DNA from: Actinomadura sp. NBRC 104425
GTDB lineage: Bacteria; Actinomycetota; Actinomycetes; Streptosporangiales; Streptosporangiaceae
Direction: 5' to 3'
Length of the DNA: 64,000 nucleotides
Assembly: GCF_030269545.1 (NCBI RefSeq)
Contig: NZ_BSTN01000002.1
Location: forward strand, 496,001-560,000
A model generated the notes under the pieces. It was not told the origin of the DNA. It worked only from the letters and a program-made list of their open reading frames with translations, and made no database searches. The translations under genes and the position numbers were made by a program. Numbering within the stretch: position 1 is the stretch's first letter; each line of letters opens with the position of its first letter. This document shows positions 9,258-17,642 of this stretch, in pieces.

Positions 9258-9665
9258 GAGCCGCCGCCGGGTCGGGGCGGCCGGGGAACGGTACGCCCGG
9301 CGATTCCCGTCGTCTGCGATGACGTCGCAGCCGACGACTTATGCGAACGACTCGCGTTCTCCCGAATGGAGTTCGACGTGCACATCGTCATCGTTCCGCG
9401 CGCCGGGCGACTTCGTTTGACCAGGCGATGTGCGCGCCGAGTTCGCCGATCTCGGCGGGCGGGAAGGCGCGCGTGCGGGACGATCGGCGCCGCGGGCCTG
9501 CGCCCGTGCAAACGCACATGCACCCCGGCGAGGGCCGATCAAACGGGCGTCGCGCGGCCTCCTCGCGTTGTGCGGCCGCGGCGTGTTGCATGGGTGTTGC
9601 ATGCGTGCGGTGCATCTTGTCGGCTATCTCCAGCATCCCGTCGAAAAATGTCCCATAATCGAGCG
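9258..9665. other. Long gene-free leader region
   Basis: About 400 bp without a convincing gene; short reading frames on both strands lack ribosome sites and recognisable sequence. It contains a small hairpin (CTGCGA / TCGCAG, near 9314-9330) that could end the upstream transcript, and phased direct repeats at 9583-9603 close to the SpoIIE-family gene. The 3' part is less GC-rich than the surrounding genes. Confidence 0.5.
9583..9603 (+). repeat. Two GTGTTGCATG direct repeats, 11-bp period
   Basis: GTGTTGCATG occurs at 9583-9592 and again at 9594-9603, followed by a weaker TGCAT at 9611. The 11-bp period places them on one DNA face, 63-83 bp upstream of the phosphatase gene start, as expected for a regulator-binding array. 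No regulator is known. Confidence 0.45.
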
Positions 9666-11678
9666 ATGCAGTCCTCCACCCGAATACTGCTAGTCGGTCT
9701 GGATTCTTCGGGGAAAATAGTTCAGTTCGATCGCAACGCCGCGGCGGTTCTCGGCGGGGGCCCGGACGGCATGCCGGTGACGGCCCTCGGCGACGTGATC
9801 GTCGGTGCGGAGGGGGACGCGCCGGACCGCCTGCTGGCCGCGGTGCGGGAGGGCCGCGAACGCACCGCCATGGTCGTGCTCGGCACCGCCGACGGCGCCC
9901 GGCACGACGCCGTCGTCACCGTCCACCCGATGTCCGGGGACCTGCCCGGCCTGGCGGCGCTGGCCGTCATCCGCGTGCCCGTGCCCGTCGCCGACCGCTA
10001 CCTGGACCCGGCGGTGGTCCGCCGCGCCCTGCTGGAGGACGCCCTCCCGCGCATCGGCGCCACCCTCGACCTCGACCAGCTCGCCCGCGGCCTGATGGAC
10101 GTGGTGGTGCCGCACTTCTGCACCGTCGGCGGCCTGCTGCTGCGGGAGAGCGTCGCCGACCCCGACGAACCCGGCGGCGAGACCGGCGACCCGCCGCTGC
10201 TGCGCCGCATGGCGGTCGGCTTCGAGGACGGCGACCCGATGTGGGCCGGCACGTTCCCCACCGGCGAGACCGTCCCCTGCCCGCCCGGCACGCCGTACCG
10301 GCGGTGCCTGGACACCGCCTCGCCCGTGCTGGCCGAGTTCGGCGCCGACCGCGTCGCACGCATCTCCGAGGCGTGGCACCGGGCGCCCGTGGCGGAAGTG
10401 CTCGACGGGGCGTCCATGCTGCTGCTGCCGATCGTGTCGGACGGGGCGGCGCTCGGCTTCTTCGTGTGCCTGCGCGGCGCGGCGCACCGCCCGTTCGACG
10501 CCTATGACGTCGATATCGGCATGGAGTTCGCCGCCCGCGCCGCCATCCTCATCGAGAGCGCCCGCCGCTACTCGCGCGAGCGCGCCACCGCCCTCACCCT
10601 GCAGCGCAGCCTGCTGCCCACCGGCCTGTCGGCGCCGTCCACGGTGCAGGTGCACCACCGCTACCTGCCGGGCAGCAGCCTCATCGAGATCGGCGGCGAC
10701 TGGTACGAGTCGATCGCACTGCCCGGCGCCCGCGTCGCCCTGGTCGTCGGCGACGTCGCCGGGCACGGCGTGCGCGCGGCCGTGACGATGGGGCGGCTGC
10801 GCACCGCCCTGCACACCCTGGCCGGGCTGGACCTGCCCCCGGCCGAGGCCCTGGAGCGCCTCGACTCGCTCATGGGCTCGCTCGGCGAACGCGAACCGCA
10901 CTTCGCCACCTGCGCGTACGCCGTCTACGACGCCGTCACCGGGCGGTGCGAGGTCGCCAGCGCCGGGCACCTGCCGCCGCTGCTCGTCCCGCCCGGCGGA
11001 CCCGCCTCCTACCTGGACGTGCGGCCCGCCCCGCCGCTCGGGGTCGGCGCCGGCACCATCGTCAGCCGCGAGTTCGCCGTCGAGGACGGCACCCTGCTCG
11101 TGCTGTACACCGACGGGCTGGTGGAGAACCGCACCCGCGACATCGACGACGGGCTGGCGCGGCTGCGCGCGGTGTTCGGCCCCGGCGCGCGCGGCCGGTC
11201 CCTGGAGGCCCTGTGCCAGGCCGGTCTGGACGGCGTGTACGACGACCGGCACCGCGACGACATCGCCATGCTCGTCGCGCGGCTGCGGCGCATCCCCGCC
11301 GACGACCACGTCTCCTGGGAACTGCCCGGCGACCCGGCCGCGATCCGCCGCGCCCGCGGCCTGGTCCGCGACCGCCTGCACCGCTGGGGCCTGGCCGAGC
11401 TGGCCGACTCGACCGTGCTGCTGGCCTCCGAGCTGGTCACCAACGCGGTCCGGCACGCGGGCGGCCGGATCACGCTGCGGCTGGTCCGCGAGGGCGGGCT
11501 GGTGTGCGAGGTGTTCGACTCCTCCGACGCCCGGCCCCGCGTCAACCGCCACGCCGGCGACGCGCTGCTCGACGCCGAGTCCGGCCGGGGCCTGCACGTC
11601 GTCGGCCGCATCGCCCGCCGCTGGGGCGTGCGCCGCACGCCCGCCGGCAAGGTCGTCTGGGCCGAGCAGGAGCTGTGA
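9666..11678 (+). CDS. PAS-GAF-SpoIIE phosphatase with C-terminal HATPase
   Basis: About 670 residues with four modules. An N-terminal PAS-like segment (TRILLVGLDSSGKIVQFDRN) is followed by a GAF-like domain (about 130-310), the PP2C/SpoIIE phosphatase core (about 320-540; RSLLPTG, IGGDWYE, VGDVAGHG, TDGLVE, and the metal-binding DD of RHRDDIA), and an RsbW-like HATPase_c domain (LLASELVTNAVRHAGG). Proteins of this layout control sigma factors by dephosphorylating an anti-sigma-factor antagonist while also carrying the kinase-like anti-sigma module. No antagonist or sigma gene is adjacent, so the target is unknown. ATG 9666 fits the start of the PAS fold; an in-frame ATG at 9648 is possible. 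Early codons include ATA and CTA, rare here. Confidence 0.88.
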   Translation: MQSSTRILLVGLDSSGKIVQFDRNAAAVLGGGPDGMPVTALGDVIVGAEGDAPDRLLAAVREGRERTAMVVLGTADGARHDAVVTVHPMSGDLPGLAALAVIRVPVPVADRYLDPAVVRRALLEDALPRIGATLDLDQLARGLMDVVVPHFCTVGGLLLRESVADPDEPGGETGDPPLLRRMAVGFEDGDPMWAGTFPTGETVPCPPGTPYRRCLDTASPVLAEFGADRVARISEAWHRAPVAEVLDGASMLLLPIVSDGAALGFFVCLRGAAHRPFDAYDVDIGMEFAARAAILIESARRYSRERATALTLQRSLLPTGLSAPSTVQVHHRYLPGSSLIEIGGDWYESIALPGARVALVVGDVAGHGVRAAVTMGRLRTALHTLAGLDLPPAEALERLDSLMGSLGEREPHFATCAYAVYDAVTGRCEVASAGHLPPLLVPPGGPASYLDVRPAPPLGVGAGTIVSREFAVEDGTLLVLYTDGLVENRTRDIDDGLARLRAVFGPGARGRSLEALCQAGLDGVYDDRHRDDIAMLVARLRRIPADDHVSWELPGDPAAIRRARGLVRDRLHRWGLAELADSTVLLASELVTNAVRHAGGRITLRLVREGGLVCEVFDSSDARPRVNRHAGDALLDAESGRGLHVVGRIARRWGVRRTPAGKVVWAEQEL

Positions 11679-11687
11679 GCGCCGCGG

Positions 11688-12935
11688 TCAGCGCAGCACG
11701 GAGATGTGCACGTGGTCGTAGTGGTTCTGGGTGATGCTGCCGCGGTCCTCCATGCGGCGCCAGCCGGGGAAGCGCACGTTCCAGATGTGCTGCTTCCAGA
11801 TGACGTAGGAGACGCCGAGACGGCGGGCGTTGGCGACGGCGTACGCGGCGACCTGGTCGCCGTGCCGCTGCGCCGACGCGCTCGGCATGCGGCCGATCGG
11901 GCCCTCCATGAAGTCGCAGGCCCGCCCGACGGCGTGGTCCTGCGCGTCGGCGCCGCCGCGGTAGCAGCCGATGGTGGGGAACGGGCCGAAGATCTGGTCG
12001 ATCTCCATCACCAGGTCGCGCATGGTCGCGGTCATCAGGTTGCCGGCGACGGTGCTGCGGGAGCCGGTCACCCCGTCCGGCCGCCCCGTGACGCGCGGGC
12101 CCGACTGCTTGGGCGCCTTGTTCGCCTTGGCGGCCGACGCGCGGGGCCGCGGATCGTCCTGCAGCACCGCGACGCGGGTGCCGGACGGCAGCACCTTCTT
12201 CAGCCGCTTGGCCAGCGTCGCGGCGGAGGTCTTGCCGGCGGCGGCGACCACCAGGGCGTTGCCCTGCGGCATGCCCAGGGCGCGGGCCTGCGCGTGCGAC
12301 ACCACCGCGTCCACGTTCTGGATGCCCAGCGACGCGTACGCTGCGACCCGCAGGTCGCCGGGGGCGGCGGCGCTGCCCGCCGGCACGACTCCGCCGAGCG
12401 GCACCGACCCGTCGCGGCTCAGGTCGAATGACACCGCCAGGCCGCCGGCCGCCACGCTCCGCCACAGCGCGTCCGACTCGGCCGACTGCCGCGGGGTGAA
12501 CGCGCGGAAGCCCGACGGGTCGACGCCCAGCAGCCCGACGCGCCGTCCCGCCACCTGCGCCTGGGCCGCGTCCACGACCGTCAGGCCCGCGACGCCCTCG
12601 AGCCGGCGTGCGCGTTCGACCGCGTCGGTCGGCAGCGCGGTGTCGGCCGCGACCAGCAGGCCGGGGGTGAGCAGCTTGGTGAGCGGCGCGACGGCCGGTG
12701 TCGCCGTGCCGGTGTCGATGGAGACCAGACGGCCGGTTCCCCCCGTGCCGCCGGAGTCGTGCAGTGCACCGGACGCGACGACCGCCACGTCCGCGACCAG
12801 GGTGGCGGCGGCCGCGGTGGCGATGACCGCGGGGAGAACCCGGTGGCGTGCGGCCGCGCGCCGTTGAGTGCCGGACCTGACTGACCCCCGTGTCCGCACT
12901 GGTTTCCCTTCCGAGCGTGCTCTGCGGAACTGCAT
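11688..12935 (-). CDS. Membrane-anchored protein with LAS-like C-terminal domain
   Basis: A 415-residue protein. An Arg-rich start is followed by one hydrophobic segment (about 30-55), so the bulk should face outside. The middle (about 70-270) resembles the periplasmic domain of MacB/FtsX-like permeases (ALPTDAVERARRLEGVAGL; GVDPSGFRAFTPRQ) but lacks their remaining membrane helices. The C-terminal 110 residues match the ARB-07466-type domain and contain DHAVGRACDF (an H-x6-D pair) and HYDHVHISV (an HxH pair), the ligand pattern of LAS peptidases such as VanY. A secreted cell-wall metallopeptidase is possible but unproven. Convergent with the SpoIIE-family gene, with 9 bp between stops. Confidence 0.7.
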   Translation of the reverse strand: MQFRRARSEGKPVRTRGSVRSGTQRRAAARHRVLPAVIATAAAATLVADVAVVASGALHDSGGTGGTGRLVSIDTGTATPAVAPLTKLLTPGLLVAADTALPTDAVERARRLEGVAGLTVVDAAQAQVAGRRVGLLGVDPSGFRAFTPRQSAESDALWRSVAAGGLAVSFDLSRDGSVPLGGVVPAGSAAAPGDLRVAAYASLGIQNVDAVVSHAQARALGMPQGNALVVAAAGKTSAATLAKRLKKVLPSGTRVAVLQDDPRPRASAAKANKAPKQSGPRVTGRPDGVTGSRSTVAGNLMTATMRDLVMEIDQIFGPFPTIGCYRGGADAQDHAVGRACDFMEGPIGRMPSASAQRHGDQVAAYAVANARRLGVSYVIWKQHIWNVRFPGWRRMEDRGSITQNHYDHVHISVLR

Positions 12936-13069
12936 GGCGGCGGAGCGAGGGCGGGCTCGGCTCCGGTGGGCATGTGGTCCGCATAGTAAACAGACGCGGC
13001 CGCGCCGGACCAGTGTCCGGCCCCGCGTGGGACCGGTCCACCAGGGTGCCGGACCGTGTCAGTTCGGGA

Positions 13070-13903
13070 TCAGTCCCACCAGAACGACCACCAGGTCTTG
13101 CCGCGGATCTCCTCGGCGTACCCGGCCAGCGTCCCCGGGCCCTGGAACAGGATGTCGGGGCAGAACGCCCAGTGCTCGGCGGCCACGTGCAGGGCGTGCC
13201 GGGTGGTGACGGGCGGCGCGGCCACGCTCAGCTCCAGGGTGTTGAAGCCGAGGCCGACGACGCGGGCGCCGAACCGGTCCTCCCACCCGCGCACCACGGC
13301 GGCCAGCGGCGCGGTCCACTCGTTGTGGTTCAGCGCGCCCTGCCAGCCCACCGCGGCCAGCGCGTCGGCGCCGCGGTCCACCGCGACCAGGCCGAGCGAC
13401 AGGCCCCGCGCGGCCAGCGAGCGGGCGTTGCGGTCGGCGACGGCGCCGGGGTCGTCCAGCAGCCGCGCGGGCGGCGCCGTGCCGGGGCAGTGCGCGCCGA
13501 ACGGGGCCAGGTCCTCCAGGTCCTCCTCGGTGGCCTGCTCCACCCAGTCGGACCACACCTCGTACATGAAGGCGTCGGGGGCGTAGTTGGCGATCTCCTC
13601 GACCGGTTCGGGGGCGATCTGCCCCGCCGCCCACGGCTGCGCGGACTCGTCCAGCAGCAGCGGCCACAGGCCCGAGACGGGATGCTCGGCGCGCAGCCGC
13701 GCCCACAGCTCGCCGGACACCGGGTCGTCGCTCACCCAGAACGCGGGACGCCGGACGATCTGCCGCTGCGGGTAGCCGGGGTCCGGCCACACCAGGTCGC
13801 CGTCGGGCAGCGGCGTGGACAGCGACCGTTCGACGCTCGGGTCGGCGAACAGCTGCGCCAGGCCGCCCGGCAGCTGGTGCCGGAGTTCGTCGAGGTCATC
13901 CAT
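13070..13903 (-). CDS. DUF4253 domain protein
   Basis: A 277-residue protein. The C-terminal half has the DUF4253 pattern (ALNHNEWTAPLAAVVRGWEDRFGARVVGLGFNT, then AAEHWAFCPD), a domain of unknown function common in actinomycetes. The N-terminal half is acidic and Trp-rich, without a recognised domain. No signal peptide or membrane segment, so it is probably cytoplasmic. It is monocistronic, leftward, 134 bp from the next gene on the left. Confidence 0.75.
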   Translation of the reverse strand: MDDLDELRHQLPGGLAQLFADPSVERSLSTPLPDGDLVWPDPGYPQRQIVRRPAFWVSDDPVSGELWARLRAEHPVSGLWPLLLDESAQPWAAGQIAPEPVEEIANYAPDAFMYEVWSDWVEQATEEDLEDLAPFGAHCPGTAPPARLLDDPGAVADRNARSLAARGLSLGLVAVDRGADALAAVGWQGALNHNEWTAPLAAVVRGWEDRFGARVVGLGFNTLELSVAAPPVTTRHALHVAAEHWAFCPDILFQGPGTLAGYAEEIRGKTWWSFWWD

Positions 13904-14254
13904 GTCACGCCGTTCCAGTACAGGTCATGCCAACGGGGGATCTTGGCACTCCGTGGAATGTTAACGGCGTCCGCGGCGGTCGGGGGACGGGCCCGCCGAA
14001 CCGATGCGGCCCGGTGACCGCCGGTCCGGCGGCGGCCGCCGCGCGGCACGCGCCGCCCGGCGCCGCGGCAGGCGCCGGCCGGCATGCGGGGGCACCGCGG
14101 CGGCGTCAAGGCTCATCTTTCCGGACGAGCCTGTCGTTGTGCGACTCCCTTTCGCGCGGGGAGGGGGCCGGCGGGCCGGGAGCTGCCCGGTTCGTTATAG
14201 CGGACGTCCGGAACGGTATTTGCGTGCGTCGGCCGGGCGGCGGAGGGTGGGGGC
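13904..14254. other. Divergent intergenic region upstream of kynB
   Basis: About 350 bp separating the DUF4253 gene from kynB. No gene is convincing. Near kynB it contains the 10-bp palindrome CGGACGTCCG (14201-14210), with the AT-richer TTATAG just before it and GTATTT just after it, plausible promoter material for kynB. The rest is GC-rich with no clear signal. Confidence 0.4.
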
Positions 14255-15136
14255 ATGACCGTGTCGCTGGAGGACTGGCCGGGGCGGGAGCTGTCCGACG
14301 AGGAGCTCGACGTCGCCTACAACGTGCGCCGCAAGGCGGGGGAGGACGAGTTCGCGCGCCTCATGGCCCGCTACCGCCGGATGTCGGACGAGGCCGTCGA
14401 CGGGCTGCCCGGGCATCCGGGCGTCGTGTACGACGAGACCAGCGGTGAGCGCCTCGACGTCTGGGGCACCGGACCGGAGCGCAGGCCGGTGTTCGTGTTC
14501 GTCCACGGCGGCTACTGGCGGGCGCTGTCGCGGCACGACTCGGCGTTCATGGCGCGGATGCTGTGGGAGCAGGGCGTCGCGACCGTCGTGCCCGACTACA
14601 CGCTGGCGCCCGCGGCGACGCTGGAGGAGATCGTCCGGCAGGTGCGGGCGGCGGTCGCCTGGGTGCACCGCGAGGGTGCGGGCCACGGGCTCGACCCGGA
14701 GCGCATCGTGGTGGGCGGCAGCTCGGCGGGCGGGCACCTGACCGGGATGCTCATGGTGGACGGCTGGCAGGAGGCGTTCGGGCTGCCTCCGGACGCGGTC
14801 AAGGCGGCCATGCCGTTCAGCGGGCTGTTCGACATCCGGCCCCTGGTGCGCGTCTACGTCAACGAGTGGCTCGGCCTGGACGTGCCGCGGGCGGCCCGGC
14901 TCAGCCCCGCGCTGCTGCCGGCGCGGCGGCGCTGCCCGGCGGTGGTGGCGGTGGCCGAGGACGACGGCACCGGGTTCGTCGAGCAGTCGCGCGCGTTCCA
15001 CCGGCACTGGGGCGAGGCGGCCGAACTGCTGGTCGTGCCGGGGCGCAACCACTTCGACGTGGTGCTGGACCTGGCCGACGCCGGCTCGGCGGCGAGCCGG
15101 GCGCTGCTCGGGCTCATCGCCCGAACCGGCCGGTGA
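14255..15136 (+). CDS. kynB: Arylformamidase-type alpha/beta hydrolase
   Basis: A 293-residue alpha/beta hydrolase. The oxyanion motif HGGYW (84-88), nucleophile motif GGSSAGG (Ser about 157), an acidic residue in AVAEDDG and a C-terminal His in PGRNHFDV form the expected triad. HGGYW and the overall layout are those of kynurenine formamidase, which hydrolyses N-formylkynurenine to kynurenine and formate. The assignment leans on context: kynureninase and the 3-hydroxyanthranilate route lie just downstream. The bacterial KynB family proper has a different metal-dependent fold, so this is the eukaryotic-like (AFMID-type) arylformamidase; the symbol is by function. Its last 23 bp overlap the convergent LysR gene. 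Confidence 0.78.
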   Translation: MTVSLEDWPGRELSDEELDVAYNVRRKAGEDEFARLMARYRRMSDEAVDGLPGHPGVVYDETSGERLDVWGTGPERRPVFVFVHGGYWRALSRHDSAFMARMLWEQGVATVVPDYTLAPAATLEEIVRQVRAAVAWVHREGAGHGLDPERIVVGGSSAGGHLTGMLMVDGWQEAFGLPPDAVKAAMPFSGLFDIRPLVRVYVNEWLGLDVPRAARLSPALLPARRRCPAVVAVAEDDGTGFVEQSRAFHRHWGEAAELLVVPGRNHFDVVLDLADAGSAASRALLGLIARTGR

Positions 15137-16052
15137 GCGCGGCCGCCTCCCGCCGGAGGTGGTCGAGCATCAGCCGCGCCGAGGGCGTCAGCGGGCGCCC
15201 GTCCGGCAGCGTCACGCCGACCTGGCGGCGCACCGGCTCCAGCGGCACGGGCAGCGGGGCGATCTCCCCGTCGGTCGCCGCCACCAGCTCGGGCAGCGCC
15301 GCGATCATGTCGGTGTCGCGGACCAGGGTGCGCACGGTGAGGATCGACGTGCACTCCACCAGGTCGGACGGCGGCGGCAGGCCCTCGTCGCGGAACACCT
15401 GCTCCAGCTCCCGGCGCAGCGCGGTCTGCTCCAGGGGCAGCACCCACGGGTAGTCCAGCAGGTCGCGCAGGGCGAGGCCGCGGCGCCGCCGGGCGGGGTG
15501 GCCGCGCCGGGCGACCAGGCGGACCGGCTCGCCGTACAGGGTGATCTGCCGCAGCCCGCGCAGGTCGCCGATCGGGTTGAGGCGACCCACGATCATGTCC
15601 AGCTCGCCGTCCAGCAGGCGCGGCGCCTGGGCGTCGAACGTTGCCTCCCGCACGATCACGGTGATGCCGGGGCGGTCGCGCTTCAGCGCGGCGATGGCGC
15701 GCGGCAGCAGCACGTTGGACCCGGCGAGCAGGGTGCCGATGGTGACCGTGCCGGCCCGCGCGTCGGCCAGCTCGGCGATGCGCTCCCCGGCGCGGCGCAG
15801 CTCGGCCAGCACGGCGCGGGCGTGCTCGACGAACGCCTCGCCGAACACGGTGGGCGTCACCCCGCGCGGCCCCCGGGTGAACAGCTCCACGCCGAGCAGG
15901 TCCTCGACCTCGCGCAGGCTGCGGGTCGCCGCGGGCTGCGCCAGCCGCAGGTGCCGGGCGGCGCGCAGCACGCTGCCGTGGTCGGCGACCGCCACCACCA
16001 AGACCAGATGCCGCAGTTTCAGCCGCCCGTTGAGCAGGTCGATCGGCCGCAT
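15114..16052 (-). CDS. LysR-family transcriptional regulator
   Basis: A 312-residue LysR regulator. The N-terminal winged HTH (LKLRHLVLVVAVADHGSVLRAARHLRLAQPAATR, about 10-45) is followed by an effector-binding domain. Sequence style is closest to the PcaQ/GbpR branch, which responds to aromatic catabolites or sugars. AGGAGGG precedes the ATG. It sits divergent to the aminomuconate operon with a perfect inverted repeat between them, so it most likely controls that operon and itself. The inducer is unknown; a kynurenine-route intermediate is the natural guess. It converges on kynB with a 23-bp overlap. Confidence 0.9.
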   Translation of the reverse strand: MRPIDLLNGRLKLRHLVLVVAVADHGSVLRAARHLRLAQPAATRSLREVEDLLGVELFTRGPRGVTPTVFGEAFVEHARAVLAELRRAGERIAELADARAGTVTIGTLLAGSNVLLPRAIAALKRDRPGITVIVREATFDAQAPRLLDGELDMIVGRLNPIGDLRGLRQITLYGEPVRLVARRGHPARRRRGLALRDLLDYPWVLPLEQTALRRELEQVFRDEGLPPPSDLVECTSILTVRTLVRDTDMIAALPELVAATDGEIAPLPVPLEPVRRQVGVTLPDGRPLTPSARLMLDHLRREAAALTGRFGR

Positions 16053-16061
16053 GCCGCCCTC

Positions 16062-16081
16062 CTATCACCGTCCCGTGATAG
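16062..16081. promoter_or_regulatory. LysR-type operator, CTATCAC-N6-GTGATAG
   Basis: A perfect 7-bp inverted repeat, CTATCAC (16062-16068) and GTGATAG (16075-16081), immediately upstream of the lysR ribosome site and about 110 bp upstream of the catabolic operon start. Position and symmetry fit an autoregulatory LysR recognition site. Binding is inferred. Confidence 0.6.
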
Positions 16082-16100
16082 CCGCGAAGGCAAAGAGTAT

Positions 16101-16130
16101 TTGTCAGGTATATCTGGCGGGGCGCATCAT
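16101..16130 (+). promoter_or_regulatory. Promoter candidate for the aminomuconate operon
   Basis: TTGTCA (16101-16106) and CATCAT (16125-16130) are separated by 18 bp, resembling a housekeeping -35/-10 pair. They lie 20 bp past the LysR palindrome and about 60 bp before the first gene, matching LysR-activated geometry. Confidence 0.4.
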
Positions 16131-16175
16131 CGCAGTCGTCCGGCCCGTGCACGGGGAACCGTCCGAGGGATGACC

Positions 16176-16206
16176 ATGAAGGCTGAGCACCGTGAAGGCT
16201 GAGCAC
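16176..16206 (+). repeat. 16-bp tandem duplication spanning the operon start codon
   Basis: TGAAGGCTGAGCAC occurs at 16177-16190 and again at 16193-16206. The first copy gives an ATG (16176) with a good upstream GAGGGA site, but its frame encodes only MKAEHREG and stops at 16202. The second copy supplies the GTG (16192) from which the dehydrogenase is read. The duplication is 16 bp, so it shifts frame by one. Confidence 0.85.
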
Positions 16207-17631
16207 TACGTCGGCGGCGCGTTCACCGGGGACGGCGAGCGCGGCTTCCCGCTCATCGACCCGGTGGACGGCACCGAGCGGGGCCGGGTGCCCGAGGCGT
16301 CCCGCGAGACGGTCGACGCGGCCGTCCTCGCCGCCCGGCGGGCGCTCCGGGGCCCCTGGGGCGACGCCTGTCCGCAGGACCGCGCCGCCGTCCTGCGCGA
16401 GATCGCCGACGGCATCGAGGCGCGGTTCGAGGAGTTCGCGGACGCCGAGGCCGCCGACACCGGCAAGCCCCGCGAACTGGCCGCCACCGTCGACATCCCC
16501 CGCGCCGTCGGCAACTTCCGCGCCTACGCCGACCTGCTGTACGGGCGGAGCGAGCGCGCCTACACCACGCGGGTGCCGGGCTGGAGCGGCGGCACCGGCG
16601 AGGCGCTCAACTACACCGTGCGCCGCCCGCTCGGCGTGGTCGCGGTCATCTCCCCGTGGAACCTGCCGCTGCTGCTGCTCACCTGGAAGGTCGCGCCCGC
16701 GCTGGCCGCCGGCAACGCGGTGGTGGCCAAGCCGTCGGAGCTGACGCCGTCCACCGCCACGCTGCTGGCCGACGTGATCCACGGGACCGGGCTGCCGGAC
16801 GGGGTGTTCAACCTCGTGCACGGGCACGGCCCGGGCGCGGCGGGGGAGTTCCTGGCCGGCCACCCCGGCGTGGACGCGATCGCGTTCACCGGCGAGTCGG
16901 CCACCGGCGCGGCGATCATGCGCAGCGCCGCCGAGCACGTCACGCCCGTCTCGTTCGAGCTGGGCGGCAAGAACCCGGCGCTGGTCTTCGCCGACGCCGA
17001 CCTGGACAAGGCCCTGGACGGCACGGTCCGCTCGACGTTCACCCACTCCGGGCAGATCTGCCTGTGCACCGAGCGCGTCTACGTCGAACGCCCGGTCTTC
17101 CCCGAGTTCACCGCCGCGCTCGCCGAACGCGCCCGCGCGCTGCGCGGCTACGGCCCGATGATCTCCGCCGCGCACCGCGACAAGGTGCTGTCGTACTACC
17201 GGCTCGCGGTGGAGGAGGGCGCCGCGGTGCGGGCGGGCGGCGGCGTCCCCGTGTTCGGCGACCGGCGCGACGGCGGCTTCTACGTCGAGCCGACCGTGCT
17301 GACCGGGCTGCCCGAGACGGCCCGGACCGTCCGCGAGGAGATCTTCGGGCCGGTGTGCCACGTCGCGCCGTTCGACACCGAGGAGGAGGCGCTGCGCCTG
17401 GCCAACGGCAGCCGCTACGGCCTGGCCGCCACCGTGTGGACGAGCGACCTTTCGCGGGCGCACCGGGTGGCGCCGCGCGTCGAGGCGGGCATCGTCTGGG
17501 TGAACTGCTGGAACCTGCGCGACCTGCGCACCCCGTTCGGCGGGGTCAAGGCGTCCGGGATCGGCCGCGAGGGGGGAGAGTACTCCCTGGACTTCTTCTC
17601 CGAGCCCGTGAACGTCTGCGTGCAGATCTAG
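16192..17631 (+). CDS. 2-aminomuconate / 2-hydroxymuconate semialdehyde dehydrogenase
   Basis: A 479-residue NAD-dependent aldehyde dehydrogenase. SPWNLPL (cofactor loop, about 154-160), the general-base Glu256 in FELGGK, and the nucleophile Cys290 in SGQIC are intact. The closest relatives by pattern are the AmnC/NbaE/XylG enzymes that oxidise the ring-cleavage semialdehyde to 2-aminomuconate. It heads an operon containing exactly the enzymes before and after this step. The GTG start lies inside a 16-bp duplication and its best ribosome site belongs to an 8-codon mini-ORF, so expression may depend on re-initiation. Confidence 0.88.
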   Translation: MKAEHYVGGAFTGDGERGFPLIDPVDGTERGRVPEASRETVDAAVLAARRALRGPWGDACPQDRAAVLREIADGIEARFEEFADAEAADTGKPRELAATVDIPRAVGNFRAYADLLYGRSERAYTTRVPGWSGGTGEALNYTVRRPLGVVAVISPWNLPLLLLTWKVAPALAAGNAVVAKPSELTPSTATLLADVIHGTGLPDGVFNLVHGHGPGAAGEFLAGHPGVDAIAFTGESATGAAIMRSAAEHVTPVSFELGGKNPALVFADADLDKALDGTVRSTFTHSGQICLCTERVYVERPVFPEFTAALAERARALRGYGPMISAAHRDKVLSYYRLAVEEGAAVRAGGGVPVFGDRRDGGFYVEPTVLTGLPETARTVREEIFGPVCHVAPFDTEEEALRLANGSRYGLAATVWTSDLSRAHRVAPRVEAGIVWVNCWNLRDLRTPFGGVKASGIGREGGEYSLDFFSEPVNVCVQI

Positions 17632-17642
17632 AGAGCGAACCC

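Noticed and set aside
9254..9636. Small minus-strand frames in the gene-free leader before the SpoIIE-family gene
   Set aside because: Arg/Pro-rich, no ribosome site, no recognisable motif; two overlap each other in different frames.
13927..14254. Plus-strand frame running into kynB
   Set aside because: Composition is that of random GC-rich sequence and it overlaps kynB in another frame; the kynB ATG at 14255 matches its family.
16062..16081. Palindrome considered as a terminator for lysR
   Set aside because: It lies upstream of the lysR start codon, not after its stop, and has no run of T; an operator fits better.
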